Shown: one piece after another, positions 38,946 through 50,050 of the stretch | How the letters are laid out: every line of letters begins with the position of its first letter | Position numbering within the stretch: the first letter of the stretch is position 1 | NCBI GenBank assembly: GCA_963575745.1 | Contig: CAUYUJ010006317.1 | Location: 1-54,510, forward strand | Length of the DNA stretch: 54,510 nucleotides | Origin: Prorocentrum cordatum | Lineage: Eukaryota; Sar; Dinophyceae; Prorocentrales; Prorocentraceae | Reading direction: 5' to 3' | Made by a program: the position numbers and the translations under genes | Notes under the pieces: generated by a model | Seen by the model: only the letters and a program-made list of their open reading frames with translations | What the model was told of the DNA's origin: nothing | Database searches by the model: none

Positions 38946-40612
38946 CCAGCGTGCCCGGCACTTCGAATGGCGCTCTGCTGACCAGGTTTTCGGACTACGC
39001 AAATGCGCAGCGGCGGCTGCAGCTGCCTGCGGCTGCGCAGCTACGGCCGCGGCCGGGATTGCGAAGCCCCGCGAGGCCCCCAGCAGTGTTCATTCAGATT
39101 GACGGCGAGCCGTTGACAACAAGTTTGTCCGTGTCTCGTAGGGTTCTTCGGCAATAATGACAATGCAGAAATATTCAGATTTCTTTCATGATAGACCTCT
39201 TAACGGTATGGAGCACAGGCACAAAGACAACGAAACCCATTCTATAGGTCATTGCGGGGAATGAAAGTGAGATTTTCTTGCAGAGTGTCAATTATCGAAT
39301 GGCTCCCCAAGGCAGTCAAAACAGTTCCCAAATGCAGACTACAGGCTATTGGAGATTTTATGTCTATAGTTTGACTGGCCTTCGAGCTTCTTTGGGGACA
39401 TGCTGAGCAGCGTTCAGCGCCGAGGCTCTCCTCCCTGCGGCTTCTGCGACCTTTTTAGGCGTCTGCCAGCTTTCCGGACATGTCTTTGCGGTGAGCCGTT
39501 TAATTTTTTCTTTATCTGCTGTAATTACGTAGCTTCTTTCTGTAAGCTTTGCAGCTTCGTATATTCGTAGCAGACATTGATGAACTCTACATCTGTTTCG
39601 GAAGATCGGATAAGTTATAGGCAATGGCGAGAGGTAACCTGCACGCCCGAAATCGTATCTGAATCTAGGAATATTCAAAACTATCCATTATATGAGTATT
39701 TGTTCTATGGTCGCGTACGTGAGGAGAAGATAGGCCAGTGACGGAGTCAAGTGGATTTCTCCACAGAAGAATGATACAATACATCAAATCGCACGCTTGA
39801 GGGGGTCGAAATGAGAACCTTAGACAATCACATTAAATATTCGATGACCTTTTAGTATTTATGGTTTAGCGGTGGTTAGCGTGAGCTTCGTGTCATCGCC
39901 ACCGTCGAGATTGGTCTCAGTCGAGACGTCACGTTGGGATGGACGCAAATCGGTCGGGGCGGGCCGCCGCCTTGAGAATTACGATGCTTCCGCTTTTTTC
40001 CCGAATATCTTTGTCTCCTCAGTTTTTTTTTTTTTGGTTTTCCAAAAAAAAAGTTTGTGTTTTTTTTCTCCTCTTTCGGGACTGTGATGAGGTGGCACAT
40101 CTTCTTGTGCACGGGGCCCGACGGGGTCAACAGTCCCAAACAGAGCATCTCACGCTTCGATCACACGAACAGTCGCGGTATGAACCCCGCCTCATCAGGG
40201 CTGGCTTTGATGGGGGAGGCGTGTGCCGTTTGGGAGGAAGTTGTGGCGCGTGGATTCAATTTTTTTGAGATCTAAGTGCTCCCAGTTATCGGAATGTTCG
40301 TCTTTCTCAGACAGTCTTCAGATCATACACGAGGTTTTCACACCAGCATTTTTTCTGGATGACGGGTCCACAGTCACAGATGCCGCGGGGTCTGCCGTGG
40401 AATGCATTATTTGTGTGCTCCCTCGTGTCTTGAACGCCTTCTTCGCGTAGGTTTGACTGATCAGTTCCCCCCTCCTTGTGTGTATGCTTGTCTTGCGTGC
40501 ATTCTTGTGTTGATCGTCGTCGCATTAGGCTGGCGCCCTTCTGAGTGCCGCGCCTTCGGCGTGTGCCGCCTGTGCTTGGACTGGGCTCTAGGGCCTGCTG
40601 AGTCCCTCGCAA
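38946..40612. other. Unrecognised, largely unique sequence
   Basis: No repeats of the A/B/C families are seen until 40618. A 104-codon minus-strand frame at 39364-39678 has a mixed, basic, alanine-rich composition and no motif I recognise. Its ends are not supported by splice or start signals. A 12-T run, poly-A/T patches and an inverted 'ttttttttggttttccaaaaaaaaa'-type palindrome lie at 40025-40060. Confidence 0.5.
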
Positions 40613-41700
40613 AGCTGCAAAAAACTAGGTTGAGTTTACCTCTGGCGCCCAGTAGATCTTCGGTACGATGGGCTACGCGGAGTTCGGGTGCAAGGGGGAG
40701 CTAGTTGGTCGACTGGGTCAGAACGGGCACAGTGATGATATCTGTTTTTTTTTTCTCCATGTTTTCAGAAACATCTGGTAAGTATTTTTTTTTTCAGATT
40801 TTCCATTGAGCTTTGAATTCTTTGGAATCTGCCATTGCAAACATCGGGGCCCAACCTGCAATATCTCTATTGATTCACTTCTGGGAACCAATTTCTGATA
40901 TTCATACCTGGCAGAAAACCGAGTTCGCTCGATCTAACTCGAGATGCAGGCGAGCTACGGAGCACCGAGGCATGATATCTTGTTACATAGCGTCCGACGT
41001 ATCCATCTTGATCTAGAGAGAAAGAAGCCTGATGTCGGTCTCCTACTCGACGCGGCCGAATCCATATTCGAACTCTGTTTTCTTGGTTTTGCATGCGCTG
41101 GGCTCGCACAAGATCTTGAGATAGAGCAGCTGCGACACTCTCAGTCATGCGAACCACTTCAGAAGCGTCAGAGGCGTTGGTTCAGAGCCTAGAGAGGAAG
41201 GCGCGATGTCGTATCCGAGGTATGACCGAACTTTTTTTTGCACCCCAGAATGTTCCTTGGCACGCGTCAGCCTCCAGGACTTCGTCTCGAGTTTCAGTGC
41301 AGCTGCAGAGCTCCCAGTTGCGCTCATCGATTCAGCAGCATCGAGAGTTTGTGTATAACATCGGGGAGTCTGAGGTCGGTCTGCCACCCGAGCTATGACG
41401 GGACATTTACCCGCCCTCTGCATCTTTTTTTGCGTGCGTTTGGCTTGCGGACTTCATCTCAATATTTGAAGGTGTTGAAGAGCTCGATCAGATGCATCGA
41501 TCCAGCAAAAGCGAGAGTGGGCTACAGTCTCGGAAGGCCTGAGCTAGGTATCGATCTCGAGCTATCCCCAACAAATATTCTCACTCTTCAATCTTGTATA
41601 GCCTGTGCTCGGTTTACAAATTTGGTACCGTATTCAGCTGCAGAGCTCCATGCACAGCAATGAAGAGCGTCGAGTCAACAGCGTCGAGGGCATGGGTCCA
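40613..41700 (+). mobile_element. Old family A tail and left portion with decayed monomers
   Basis: 40618-40653 is a decayed right end (AGGTTGAGTTTACCTCTGGCGCCCAGT, about 27 bp, is recognisable although the first arm is gone). It is followed by an A interior (GGGGGAGCTAGTTGGTCG at 40695) and highly diverged monomers, the clearest at 41368 (CTGAGGTCGGTCTGCCACCC). Confidence 0.55.
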
Positions 41701-42120
41701 GATTAAAAAGATACGTTCTATGTGTTTATCGAGTAGTTTCACCTGAGCAGTTGATCATTCTGCGCTTGCTGTTAAAAGTTCCAGAAGCTGCAATGCCGCC
41801 GCAACTGAGCCAGTCGCTAGGCGCAGAAGAAGCTACAACCAGAAAGCTCCTTCAATATTACACCCGGATAGCATGGCGCCCGAAGGGCGTGAAAAATGCC
41901 TGGCGAGGAACTCTGGGAGGACCTGGCGAGAGCTTCCGAATGACCTTCTGGAGAGCTTCTGGGCGCGCGTAGTGGGAAACGGTTAGAAAAGACTCGCCGG
42001 AACTCGCTGCAAGTTCAAACGCGGCGCGCTGGGGAGCCTGGGCCGTTGCCAGAACGATCTCCAGGGCTACCCTGCGGCTCCGGCTTCTTAATGTGGAACT
42101 CTCTTAGGTCTCTATGAGGT
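41701..42120 (-). mobile_element. Old family C-like remnant
   Basis: GC-rich body (41870-42060) next to 'cggcttcttaatgtggaact' (42079), which is the reverse complement of the C signature 'agaagccgg'. Ends not defined. Confidence 0.4.
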
Positions 42121-42430
42121 ATCCGGGCATTTTCAAGGAGCTCTACGAGGGTCCAAGCAATAACCGGGTTGAAGGTTTATCGCCGGCGCCCAATTCTGGT
42201 TAGTTCGCAGAGAGCTAAGATGGTTCGAGATTAAGAAGCCGGAGCCGCGGAATTCGCTTGACTTTGCAGCGTGTCCCGAAGGTCCTCTCCAAGCGTTTTC
42301 CAATGCGCGTGCCAGGAAGCTCACCAGGAGGTCCTTCGGAAGCTCTTTCCAGGTCCGTCCAGAGTACTTCGCCAGGCCTTTTTACGCCCTTTGGGCGCCC
42401 TGCCCTCTGGTTTTGGATTGCACGCGTGTC
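42121..42430 (+). mobile_element. Old family A right end and C remnant
   Basis: 42137-42192: GAGCTCTACGAGGGTCC, AAGCAATAACCGGG, GGTTTATCGCCGGCGCCCAAT. Then 'gattaagaagccggagccg' at 42231 starts a C-like block ending in 'ccctctggttttggattgca'. Confidence 0.5.
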
Positions 42431-42554
42431 GGAGCAGTTTCACCACCTCGGGTTTTACGACGTACGCAGGTTTGAGCAGTTTTATGACCTGCTCAGGTCG
42501 AGGCCGTTTCGATCGGCTCAGATCGGAGGTGTTTCACGATCTGCCGAGGTCGCA

Positions 42555-43262
42555 GCAGTTCGTCGTAGAGCTTCCCAGGTAGAAAAGCAGCAGAAGTTAA
42601 AGAGTAATGCAGGAGCACTTCTGGGCTAGTTGGCTTGAACAATTTCGGCGGGCAAATAAGTGACACTTGCCTCGTTGGAACTTCACTAAGAATATGTATG
42701 ACAATTTGTCTTTGTTGGGGTATTTGCTCCGGACAACCTTGATCTTTCTCCTGCTCGCCAAGTCCATCCCAGGTCGAGCGGGGTTTGAAAAGACACAATG
42801 TAAATTGCGGGTACTCGCTCTGAGACCATACTGTGTGTGTGCGTTCGATTTATGGACTGAATCTCAAGATTCAAAGCAGCTACAGCGGTCTCATGTACAC
42901 CAATTGGTTCAGCAGCACCGAAAGCACCAGTCTAGAGCCTCGAGAAGCCTGTGTTCGGTCTTCTACTGGAGCTACGGTCGAAAGACTGTTCGAATTCTGC
43001 AAGTTTTTCATTAGAAACCGCTTGGTTTGTGAACTTGATATAATGATTTGGAACAGCTATTGAGCGGAAATTTGCACCAATCAAGCCAACAACATCGTAA
43101 GTAAAAGTCTAGAGCTCAATAACCCTGAATGGAGTCTCCTACTCGATCCATGATCGAATAGCTATATGTTCTCTGCAACTGTTTGTGCAACCGTATTGTT
43201 TATGGTCTAAGTGTCGATATTCAGAGCAGCTACAGAGGTTTCATGCTTACTAAGATCTTCAG
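42555..43262 (+). mobile_element. Old family B, left end and decayed monomers
   Basis: TCGTAGAGCTTCCCAGG, AAGTTAAAGAGTAATGCAGG and 'gggctagttggcttgaaca' match the B left end and leader with many changes. Monomer-like segments continue to about 43262. It is the most eroded B in the window and marks the end of the A/B/C domain. Confidence 0.6.
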
Positions 43263-45660
43263 CAGCATAGGCAGTACCGTAGAACCCTAGGACCCCGTGA
43301 CCCTGGCGCCGCGAGGCCCTGATGCCCGAAAATCATTTGAGGCCGTAAGACTTCAGCTCCTAACACCCCGACGCCCCGGGGCTCTGGATGCCTGCAGACC
43401 CTGCGACCGTGGGAGCACAGTGCATTGGGGCCCTCAGGCCCTGAAACCAGAAGCCTGACAACCTTAGGACCCCGATGTCTGATTGCCCTAAGACCCTGAT
43501 GATCTCAGCATCCGAGGCCCCGACACTCCAATGCCCAAGTGCCCTGGGTCCTCGCGGCTCCCATACCGTATCGATCTAGGACCCTGCTCTCTCAGCAACC
43601 CAGGAGCCCGATGCCCCAATGCTGCAAGGCCCTACTAGAACCCTCGGGCCCCAATGCCACAACGGCGTGGAAACCCAAATCCTTCAGACCCTGATACTAT
43701 GGGACTTCATGGTGTTGTGGTCCAAATGTCCTGCGATACTGATGCCCTATGGCCCGGCGGCCCCATGACCCGTGGGCCCTTAATCACTAGGGCCATCTTA
43801 CTCTGGGAACGGTGGGCTCCAGACCCTGAGACCCTAGATGCCCAAACCGCTGTCGCCCCAATTTCTCAATGCCCATAGCGCGCGAAGATCCTGAGGCCCC
43901 CTGACAGTTCAACCCAAGGACTCCAAGACTCTGCCACCTTTAGACTCTCGAGCCTAGAGCCTCAAAGCCGTAATCCCCCAAATAGTTGATTTCATATAGC
44001 CTTGAGATCGCAATGTCCCGGGGCCGCGCCCGACGGGCACGGGGCCCTGGGGCGGCCCATGGGGCCTCGCGACCCTGCGGCCCGAATGGCCCAGGGCCTC
44101 GTGGCCGTCGGACCCGCGTGCAGCACTGCCCGGAAACACAGGGGCCCTTTGCCTCTAACTCACAGGCCCAGCTTTCCCGAATCCCTAACGCCCTGAGACC
44201 CCAGGGCCCCGTGAAATCCGAACAAATTCAGCCATGGACAACCGGGCACCCGCGGAATCCCGAGACCTCGGGGCGTCACTGCCGTAAGACTTGCAAGCCC
44301 GAGGCCCAAATGCCATGCAAGCGTGAGACCCCGATGCCCCCGAACATATGGATGCCCTGTGACCCCAATTCCCACGGACAGTAAACCCCTGAGAAACGGC
44401 AAGAGGCCCATGCTGCCCTGGGGGGTTTCAAGCGCCGGCCTCTTCCTAAGACGCTCCGATCCCATGATCTCAAGGCCGGCTGCACGGGGGCCTTGCGAAC
44501 CGAATGCCCCGACCTTCCAAGGCCCTCGAGGCCTTGGGGCGGTGAGACCGCGGCCCCCCAAGGCCCTCGGACCCTATTGCCCTTTGACCCAATGAACAGA
44601 AGACCCTCCAGCCCCACAGTCCCCGAGGCCCTAAAACCCTTCGACACTAGCGCCACGAGTCCTTCGAGCTTGAAGACCTGAAGGACGGGGGACTCCTGGG
44701 CGCCTTGACCTTGCAGCCCGAAGACCCTAGCACTCTCGGGCCCGAAGGCCCGAATCCATTAATTCCAAATGGCGCTGGGGCTCTCAGGCACTATTGTGCC
44801 AATGTGCCAAGGCTCTAGGATCCTGAGGCCCAACCGCCCTAAGGCTCGATGGCCCCAGACGCCAAGACCTCGAGAACTCGAGACCCTGAGACACTTGCAC
44901 ACATTGAACATGCGAGCCCAAAGCTGTAATGCCCTGGGACCCCCAGACCCTAGGGCCGTGAAGCAATAAACTCCCATGCCCCGAGTGCCCGAAGACCCCC
45001 GAATCCGAAGGCCTAGGACACTGAGGCACTAGTGCACGGATACCTTGGGGTCCTACCGCCTTAAGGCCACGATGCCCTAATCTCATGGGCCCTACGATTT
45101 CACTATCCTGAGACGGTAGGGCCGTCGAACTCTAGGGTCCTGAATTCTTCGGGCACTCGTAGCCTGATAATTTCATGCCTTAGCGCCATTAGACAAGACG
45201 ACCCTTGGGTTCTAGGGCCCGAAATGTTTAAGACCTCAAGGCCCTGAGACCCTCAGACCCTGGCGCTCCCCCATGCCCTGAGGCCTCCAGACCCTATGGC
45301 CCAGCGTCCGTAAAACGATAGTGCCTCAAGACCCTGGATATCCAATGCCCTTGGGCCTTCAAGCTGTCAGACCCTGACGCTCTACGGACCACTGACAATG
45401 CGGCACGAAGGTCCGAATAACCATATCCGCGAATAACTAGAAGCCTCCAAGACGCCAAGTTCCTAGGATTCTGAGACCTCAAGACCTTAAGACACGGCTG
45501 ACACCCTGATTCACCTGCGCTTTTAGCCCCGAATCCCCGATGGCCCTAGATACCTGCAGCCCTTAGACCCTGGAGCCCTCCGACCCTGAAGCCCTGATAC
45601 CATGACACCCAAAAGCACTAAAACGCTAATGCCCCAATTCTTTCAGACCTTGAGACCCTG
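43263..45660. repeat. Degenerate C-rich array, about 10-bp period
   Basis: 2.4 kb of short units of the form CCCTGAGAC / CCCCGATGC / GCCCTAAGA, with CCC recurring about every 9-11 bases on the plus strand. Divergence is high and there is no higher-order period that I can see. Frames across it give low-complexity proline/arginine peptides and are not called as genes. Confidence 0.85.
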
Positions 45661-45812
45661 CGGCTCCCCTCGCGCCGCGGGGCTCGGGCTCGGCGGGGCC
45701 GTCCGGCGCGCCACTCTGCGCAGCCGCCTCGGCTCGGCAGCCGCGGGGGCCGGCGCCAGTCCAAGCCAGCGCCTGCGCCAGGCTCCTGACGGCGGTGGGG
45801 GCGGAAGACGAG
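45661..45812. other. GC-rich segment between arrays
   Basis: About 150 bp of non-repetitive, very GC-rich DNA (GCCGGCGCCAGTCCAAGCC at 45750 resembles the A-element terminus by chance or descent). No gene seen. Confidence 0.4.
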
Positions 45813-46140
45813 GGTGAGGAGGGCGAGGAGGAGGAGGAGGAGGAGGAGGAGGAGGAGGAGGAGGAGGAGGAGGAGGAGGAGGAGGAAGTGGAGGAGGAGG
45901 AGGATGAGGAGGAGGAGGGAGGAGGAGGAGGAGGAGGAGGAGGAGGAGGAGGAGGAGAGGAGTAGGAGGAGGAGGAGGAGGAGGAGGAGGAGGAGGAGGA
46001 GGAGGAGGAGGAGGAGGAGGAGGAGGAGGAGGAGGAGGAGGAGGAGGAGGAGGAGGAGTAGGAGGAGTAGGAGGAGGAGGAGGAAAAGGAGAAGTACAGG
46101 ACGAGGAGGAGGAGTAGGAGGAACAGGATGAGTGAGCAGA
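45813..46140. repeat. (GGA)n triplet array, about 330 bp
   Basis: Long perfect runs of GGA broken by TAG, AAG and GAG variants. Purine strand is plus. Open frames give poly-Arg, poly-Glu or poly-Leu and are artefacts. Confidence 0.95.
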
Positions 46141-46660
46141 AGGAGGATCATTTGGCCGAGGCGGAGGCGGAGGTCGCGGCGGAGGAGCAGGAGGAGGTGG
46201 AGGAGGAAGGATAGGGAGGGATGAAGAAACAGCTGGAGGCTGCGGAGGAAAAGGGACGGCAGGAATAAGGGGAAAAGGTGGGGGGCGAAGACGGGGAGGG
46301 AGAGAAGGCGGAGGTGGAGGAGGAGGGTTGGGGAACGAGGGAGACGACGGAGACGTTGTTGTTGATGTTGATGATGATGATGGTGATGGTGATGATGATG
46401 CTGATGATGTTGATCCTGCTGATGCTGATGCTGATGATGATGGCGCTGATGATGATGATGATGATGATGATGCTGCTGCTGCTGCTGCTGCTGCTGATGC
46501 TGATGCTGCTGCTGCTGATGCTGCTGCTGATGATGATGCTGGTGGTGATGGTGGTGGTGGTGGTGATGATGATGAGGAGGAAGAGGAGGAGGAGGAGGAG
46601 GAAGAAGAGGAGGAGAATGAGGCGGAGGGGGATAAGGAGGAGGAGGAGTTGACGGGGATG
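46141..46660. repeat. Purine-rich tract and (GAT)n/(GCT)n array
   Basis: GGAG-rich to about 46355, then GAT, GCT and GGT triplet blocks (46356-46570), then GGA again. Triplet type changes in blocks (GAT to GCT to GAT to GGT). Open frames in every phase follow from the triplet period. Confidence 0.9.
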
Positions 46661-47340
46661 GGGGAGGGCGTGGAAGGGTGTAGGGTTGAGGGGGTTTGTC
46701 ATCGCTACCATCGTATTTCCCCAACCCCGCCCACCCACCCTTCCCTTGCAGCTCGCTCCTGAAGTGCGCCCAGAGGAGGAGTGGATGGGAACGGTCTCAG
46801 AGTTCTACGCGAGGGGAACAACAGTGGGTACGTCGAAGCACAGCGAGGACTCAGCATGTAGATGCAATTGCGGTTCCCGAAGTTCACATGCTGGCGAGGT
46901 TCTCAGGGTCATTCTCCACCAGTCCCTCTGCCTCCCTCTCTGCCCCAGTCAGAGCTTGGCCCGTCATTGGACTGCGAGAAGGACGCCAACGATTTTGATA
47001 ACTACCTGTCACCATTGCACAGTGCAGGCAGTGGGAACGTAGAGAATTTTAGTGCCAGGCGAGGGCCTTCAGGGATATGAGGAAAGCGAAGTCGAACCGA
47101 CTTTACAACCAACCAGAACTCCTGCGTGCTCATCGCCTCCTTGACCACACTGGCGTCGAAATGAGGGCTGGGTGTGGGTGTGGATGAGCTCGGCCTGTGT
47201 AATTAGCTGCATGCTGCATTTCGGTTCTGAACGGAGCAATCGCGTCGCTTTGCATCCTGGATCCATTTCTGGTGGCCCCTGGGTCTGACCCTCGCTCCCC
47301 TTCTTGAAGGCCGATTCAGACGAATAACGACGGGCTCATG
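46661..47340. other. Unrecognised sequence, possible exon near 46752
   Basis: A pyrimidine tract ends CCCTTGCAG at 46751 and is followed by about 90 bp with balanced codons in one frame (PEEEWMGTVSEFYARG). This looks like a 3' splice site and exon, but no homology was recognised and no second exon found. The rest shows nothing identifiable. Confidence 0.3.
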
Positions 47341-48545
47341 CATTCTGTACCGATGTCTGTGTGTATGTGTATATATATATATATATATATGCACATATGC
47401 ATGGGTACGTGGATTAATGAGTGCATGATTATTTGTTTTCCGTGTATGCATGTATGCATGCATGCATGTATGTGTGTCGAAATTCATGCGTATACATATT
47501 CACGCGTATTCATTTGAAGCCATGTGCATATGTATATACGTGTATGCATGTCTATATGCATTCACCGTTGGATGTGTACTTGTGCATCTTTATACCTACT
47601 TTCACACCAGTACGTATATCCATGTGTAGACACTTGCATCTACATGCGTGCGCAACCATTTACGTATCCATGTAAGCATGCATGCATGTCTGCACATATG
47701 TATACAGGCATGCATGTACGTATGCATGTATGCATGCTGTTCTGCATTTATGCCTGTCTGTCTGTTTGCCTGTCTGTCTGTCTGTCTGGCTGGCTGGCTG
47801 GCTGTCTGTCTGTGTGTGTCTGTGTATGTATGTATGCATGCATTCATGCGTGTACGTACGTACGTGCGTATGGATGTACGTATGTATGCATGCACGCATG
47901 CATGCATGCATGTATGTATGGATGTATGCATGCATGTTTGTATGCATACATACCTGTATATCTGCATGTATGTATGCACTTGTGTATGTATGCATTTATG
48001 TATGTGTGCATGCATGCATGTATGCTTGCATCTTGCTTTTTCTGCACACCTGCATCTGCATGCATGTATGCATGCAATCATATATTGGTGTTTGTGTCCA
48101 AACGTGTATGCACATACATACATACATACACACATACACACAAACATACATACACACATCCATTCATCCATCCATCCATCCAAACATCCATCCATACATA
48201 CACACATGCACTCATGTACACATACTTTTACTACATACATACATACATACATACATACATACATACATACATGCATGCATGCATGCATACATACATACAT
48301 ACACACATACATATACACATACATACATACATACACACATACATATACACACATTCACATATATGTATATATATATATATATATATATACAGGTGCACAC
48401 ACATATATATAGATATATGTATAAATATACACATGTTCATGACCATACATAACACATATATACATATACACACATATATGTGTATATATGCATACATAGA
48501 TGTATATATATATATATATATATATACACATCTCTATATACATAT
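47341..48545. repeat. TGTA/TGCA tract switching to TACA, with (TA)n ends
   Basis: 47357-47389 is (TA)n. From about 47440 to 48085 the plus strand is TG-rich (ATGTATGCATGC words, CTGT block at 47755-47820). From about 48105 to 48360 it becomes ACATACAT and CATCCATC. 48361-48545 alternates (TA)n and (CATA)n. The long open frames of Cys/His/Tyr/Met are microsatellite artefacts. Confidence 0.92.
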
Positions 48546-49290
48546 CTTCTTCCTATGTTTTTGTAAGCCCGGGCGGAGGGACCCCCCCCCCTAAAACTGG
48601 ACTCCCGGGATCTGGGGTTTTGGGACCCTCCGGACGGGCCTCGAAGCGGCACCCCGGGTCTCGCAGGGCGTGGCGCGCTCCCAAAACGACCCCAGAGAGC
48701 CCCAATACGGTCCACGACGACCCCCCAAGAAGCCGTCATACCCCCAAAGATCGTCCCGAAACGTCCCAAGAGGCCTCCAAGAGCACTCCCAAGAAGGCCC
48801 CAAGACGTACAAATTATTGATTTTTGTTGGTTTTTGGTGAATTTTGGGGTTCTCCTCTTTTCGGCTTCCCGACGCTCCAAGACGGCGATCTTCTGGGCGT
48901 CCGAAGCTGCCTGGGAGGCTCCCAAAACGCCCCACAACCATCCGAAAGGGCTCTCAGGCAGTCCAAGAGAGCCCCACAACGGCACAACAGGGGTCCAAGA
49001 TGGTCCTCAGAGAGCCCCATGGCGGCCCAAGATGGCCCCAAGACACCCTCCGAAGCATTCTAAATCGTGACCCGGTCGTTCAGGGAGACCGCGGTTGGAG
49101 GCAGGGTGGCCCGAGGAAGCCCCCAGAGGCCCCCAGGAGTTCTCCAGAAGGTCTTTAGAAAGCTTGAAACAACTTTTGAGGCCCCTAGAGGCCCTTTAAG
49201 GAGGAGCCTCCGCAAAAGAGCTGAGGATGATGGGGAGAATGCGCAGGGCATGGCCAACATGAGGAAAAATAAGCATGTCTTGTATATATA
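48546..49290 (+). repeat. Diverged C-rich dispersed repeat, plus-strand copy
   Basis: Repeated CCAAGA, GGCCCC and AGGCCTCCAAGAG words flank a central AT-rich segment (48806-48850, AAATTATTGATTTTTG...). A related copy lies inverted at 49490-50050. Frames of the PRRPKR/SWG type cross it on both strands and have no domain. Confidence 0.6.
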
Positions 49291-49489
49291 TAAAGTCGCC
49301 TTAGGCGAATCACCTCCGCCCCCTACCTTTTATTATACGCCTATGTGGCCAACAGTCTTTGGCAACTTTTGGCCACGCTATTGGACCATGCGTTCCCCCA
49401 ACCGTTGTGGAAGCCCTTGGGGAACTTGTCTGGGGGAGGAAGAGGAGGACGAGGAGAGGAAGGAAAAAGGAGGATTAGGAGAAGGAGGA
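49291..49489. other. Spacer between the two inverted C-rich repeats
   Basis: Contains the palindrome TCGCC-TTA-GGCGA (49298-49310), the direct repeat 'ttggcaacttttggccac', and a purine-rich GAGGA tract (49433-49489). No gene recognised. Confidence 0.45.
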
Positions 49490-50050
49490 TGAGACCTCAT
49501 AGGAGCTTCCGGGAGCCTCCTGGGGGCCTCTAGGACGCTTATTGGGGGCCTTCTTGGGCCTCTCGGCGGTCTTCTCTGGGCCTCTTTGGCCCTCTTGTGG
49601 CGTTCCTGGCCCGTCTGACGCCGGCAGAAGCCGTCGTGGGAGCCTCTTTGGGTCGTCTTGGGCCCTCAGGGGGCGCTCCAGTACCGTCTTGAGGGCCATC
49701 CTGGGCGTGTTGGGGGCCGCTTAGGCCGTCTTCGGGCGCTTTCAAGACTGTCGTGGGAGCCTCTGGGGCCGTCCTGGGGCCATCTTGGAGGCCGCTTGGG
49801 CGATCGTGGGGCAACATTGGGGGCCTCTTGGGCCGTCTGGCGGCGTCGGGAGTCTCCTTTGAAGCAAGTACCAAAACCCATTCAAGACCAAAGGGAGATC
49901 AATGATTTTGGCACCTTCGGCTCTTCCGGAAGGACCTCTTGGAGGCCTCCTGGGCCGCCTCGGTGGTCGCCCGTGCGCCTCCTGGGCCGTCCCGGGCCCT
50001 CTCCCGAGAGCGATCTGGAGGTGCCCAGGTCGTCCCGAGCGGCCGCTGGC
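49490..50050 (-). repeat. Diverged C-rich dispersed repeat, minus-strand copy
   Basis: On the minus strand it reads GAGGCCTCCAAGAGG, then AAAATCATTGATC and ATGGGTTTTGG, then CTCCCGACGCCGCCAGACGGC. This is the same order as the plus-strand copy, which has AGAGGCCTCCAAGAG, AAATTATTGATTTT, GAATTTTGG and TTCCCGACGCTCCAAGACGGC. Confidence 0.6.

Noticed and set aside
38227-38961. Long open frames encoding His-Gly, Ala-Thr or Val-Ala repeats
   Set aside because: Produced by the (GTGGCC)n hexamer, which keeps all frames open. No non-repeat domain.
39364-39678. 104-codon minus-strand basic protein (histone-like or HMG-like)
   Set aside because: Composition only. No motif, no supported start and no neighbouring exons.
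45618-46724. 368-codon frame with poly-Leu, His and Gln
   Set aside because: Translation of GGA and GAT/GCT arrays on the minus strand.
47524-48594. 356-codon Cys/Tyr/His-rich frame and overlapping ones
   Set aside because: Pure microsatellite translation. Frames overlap on both strands and track repeat blocks.
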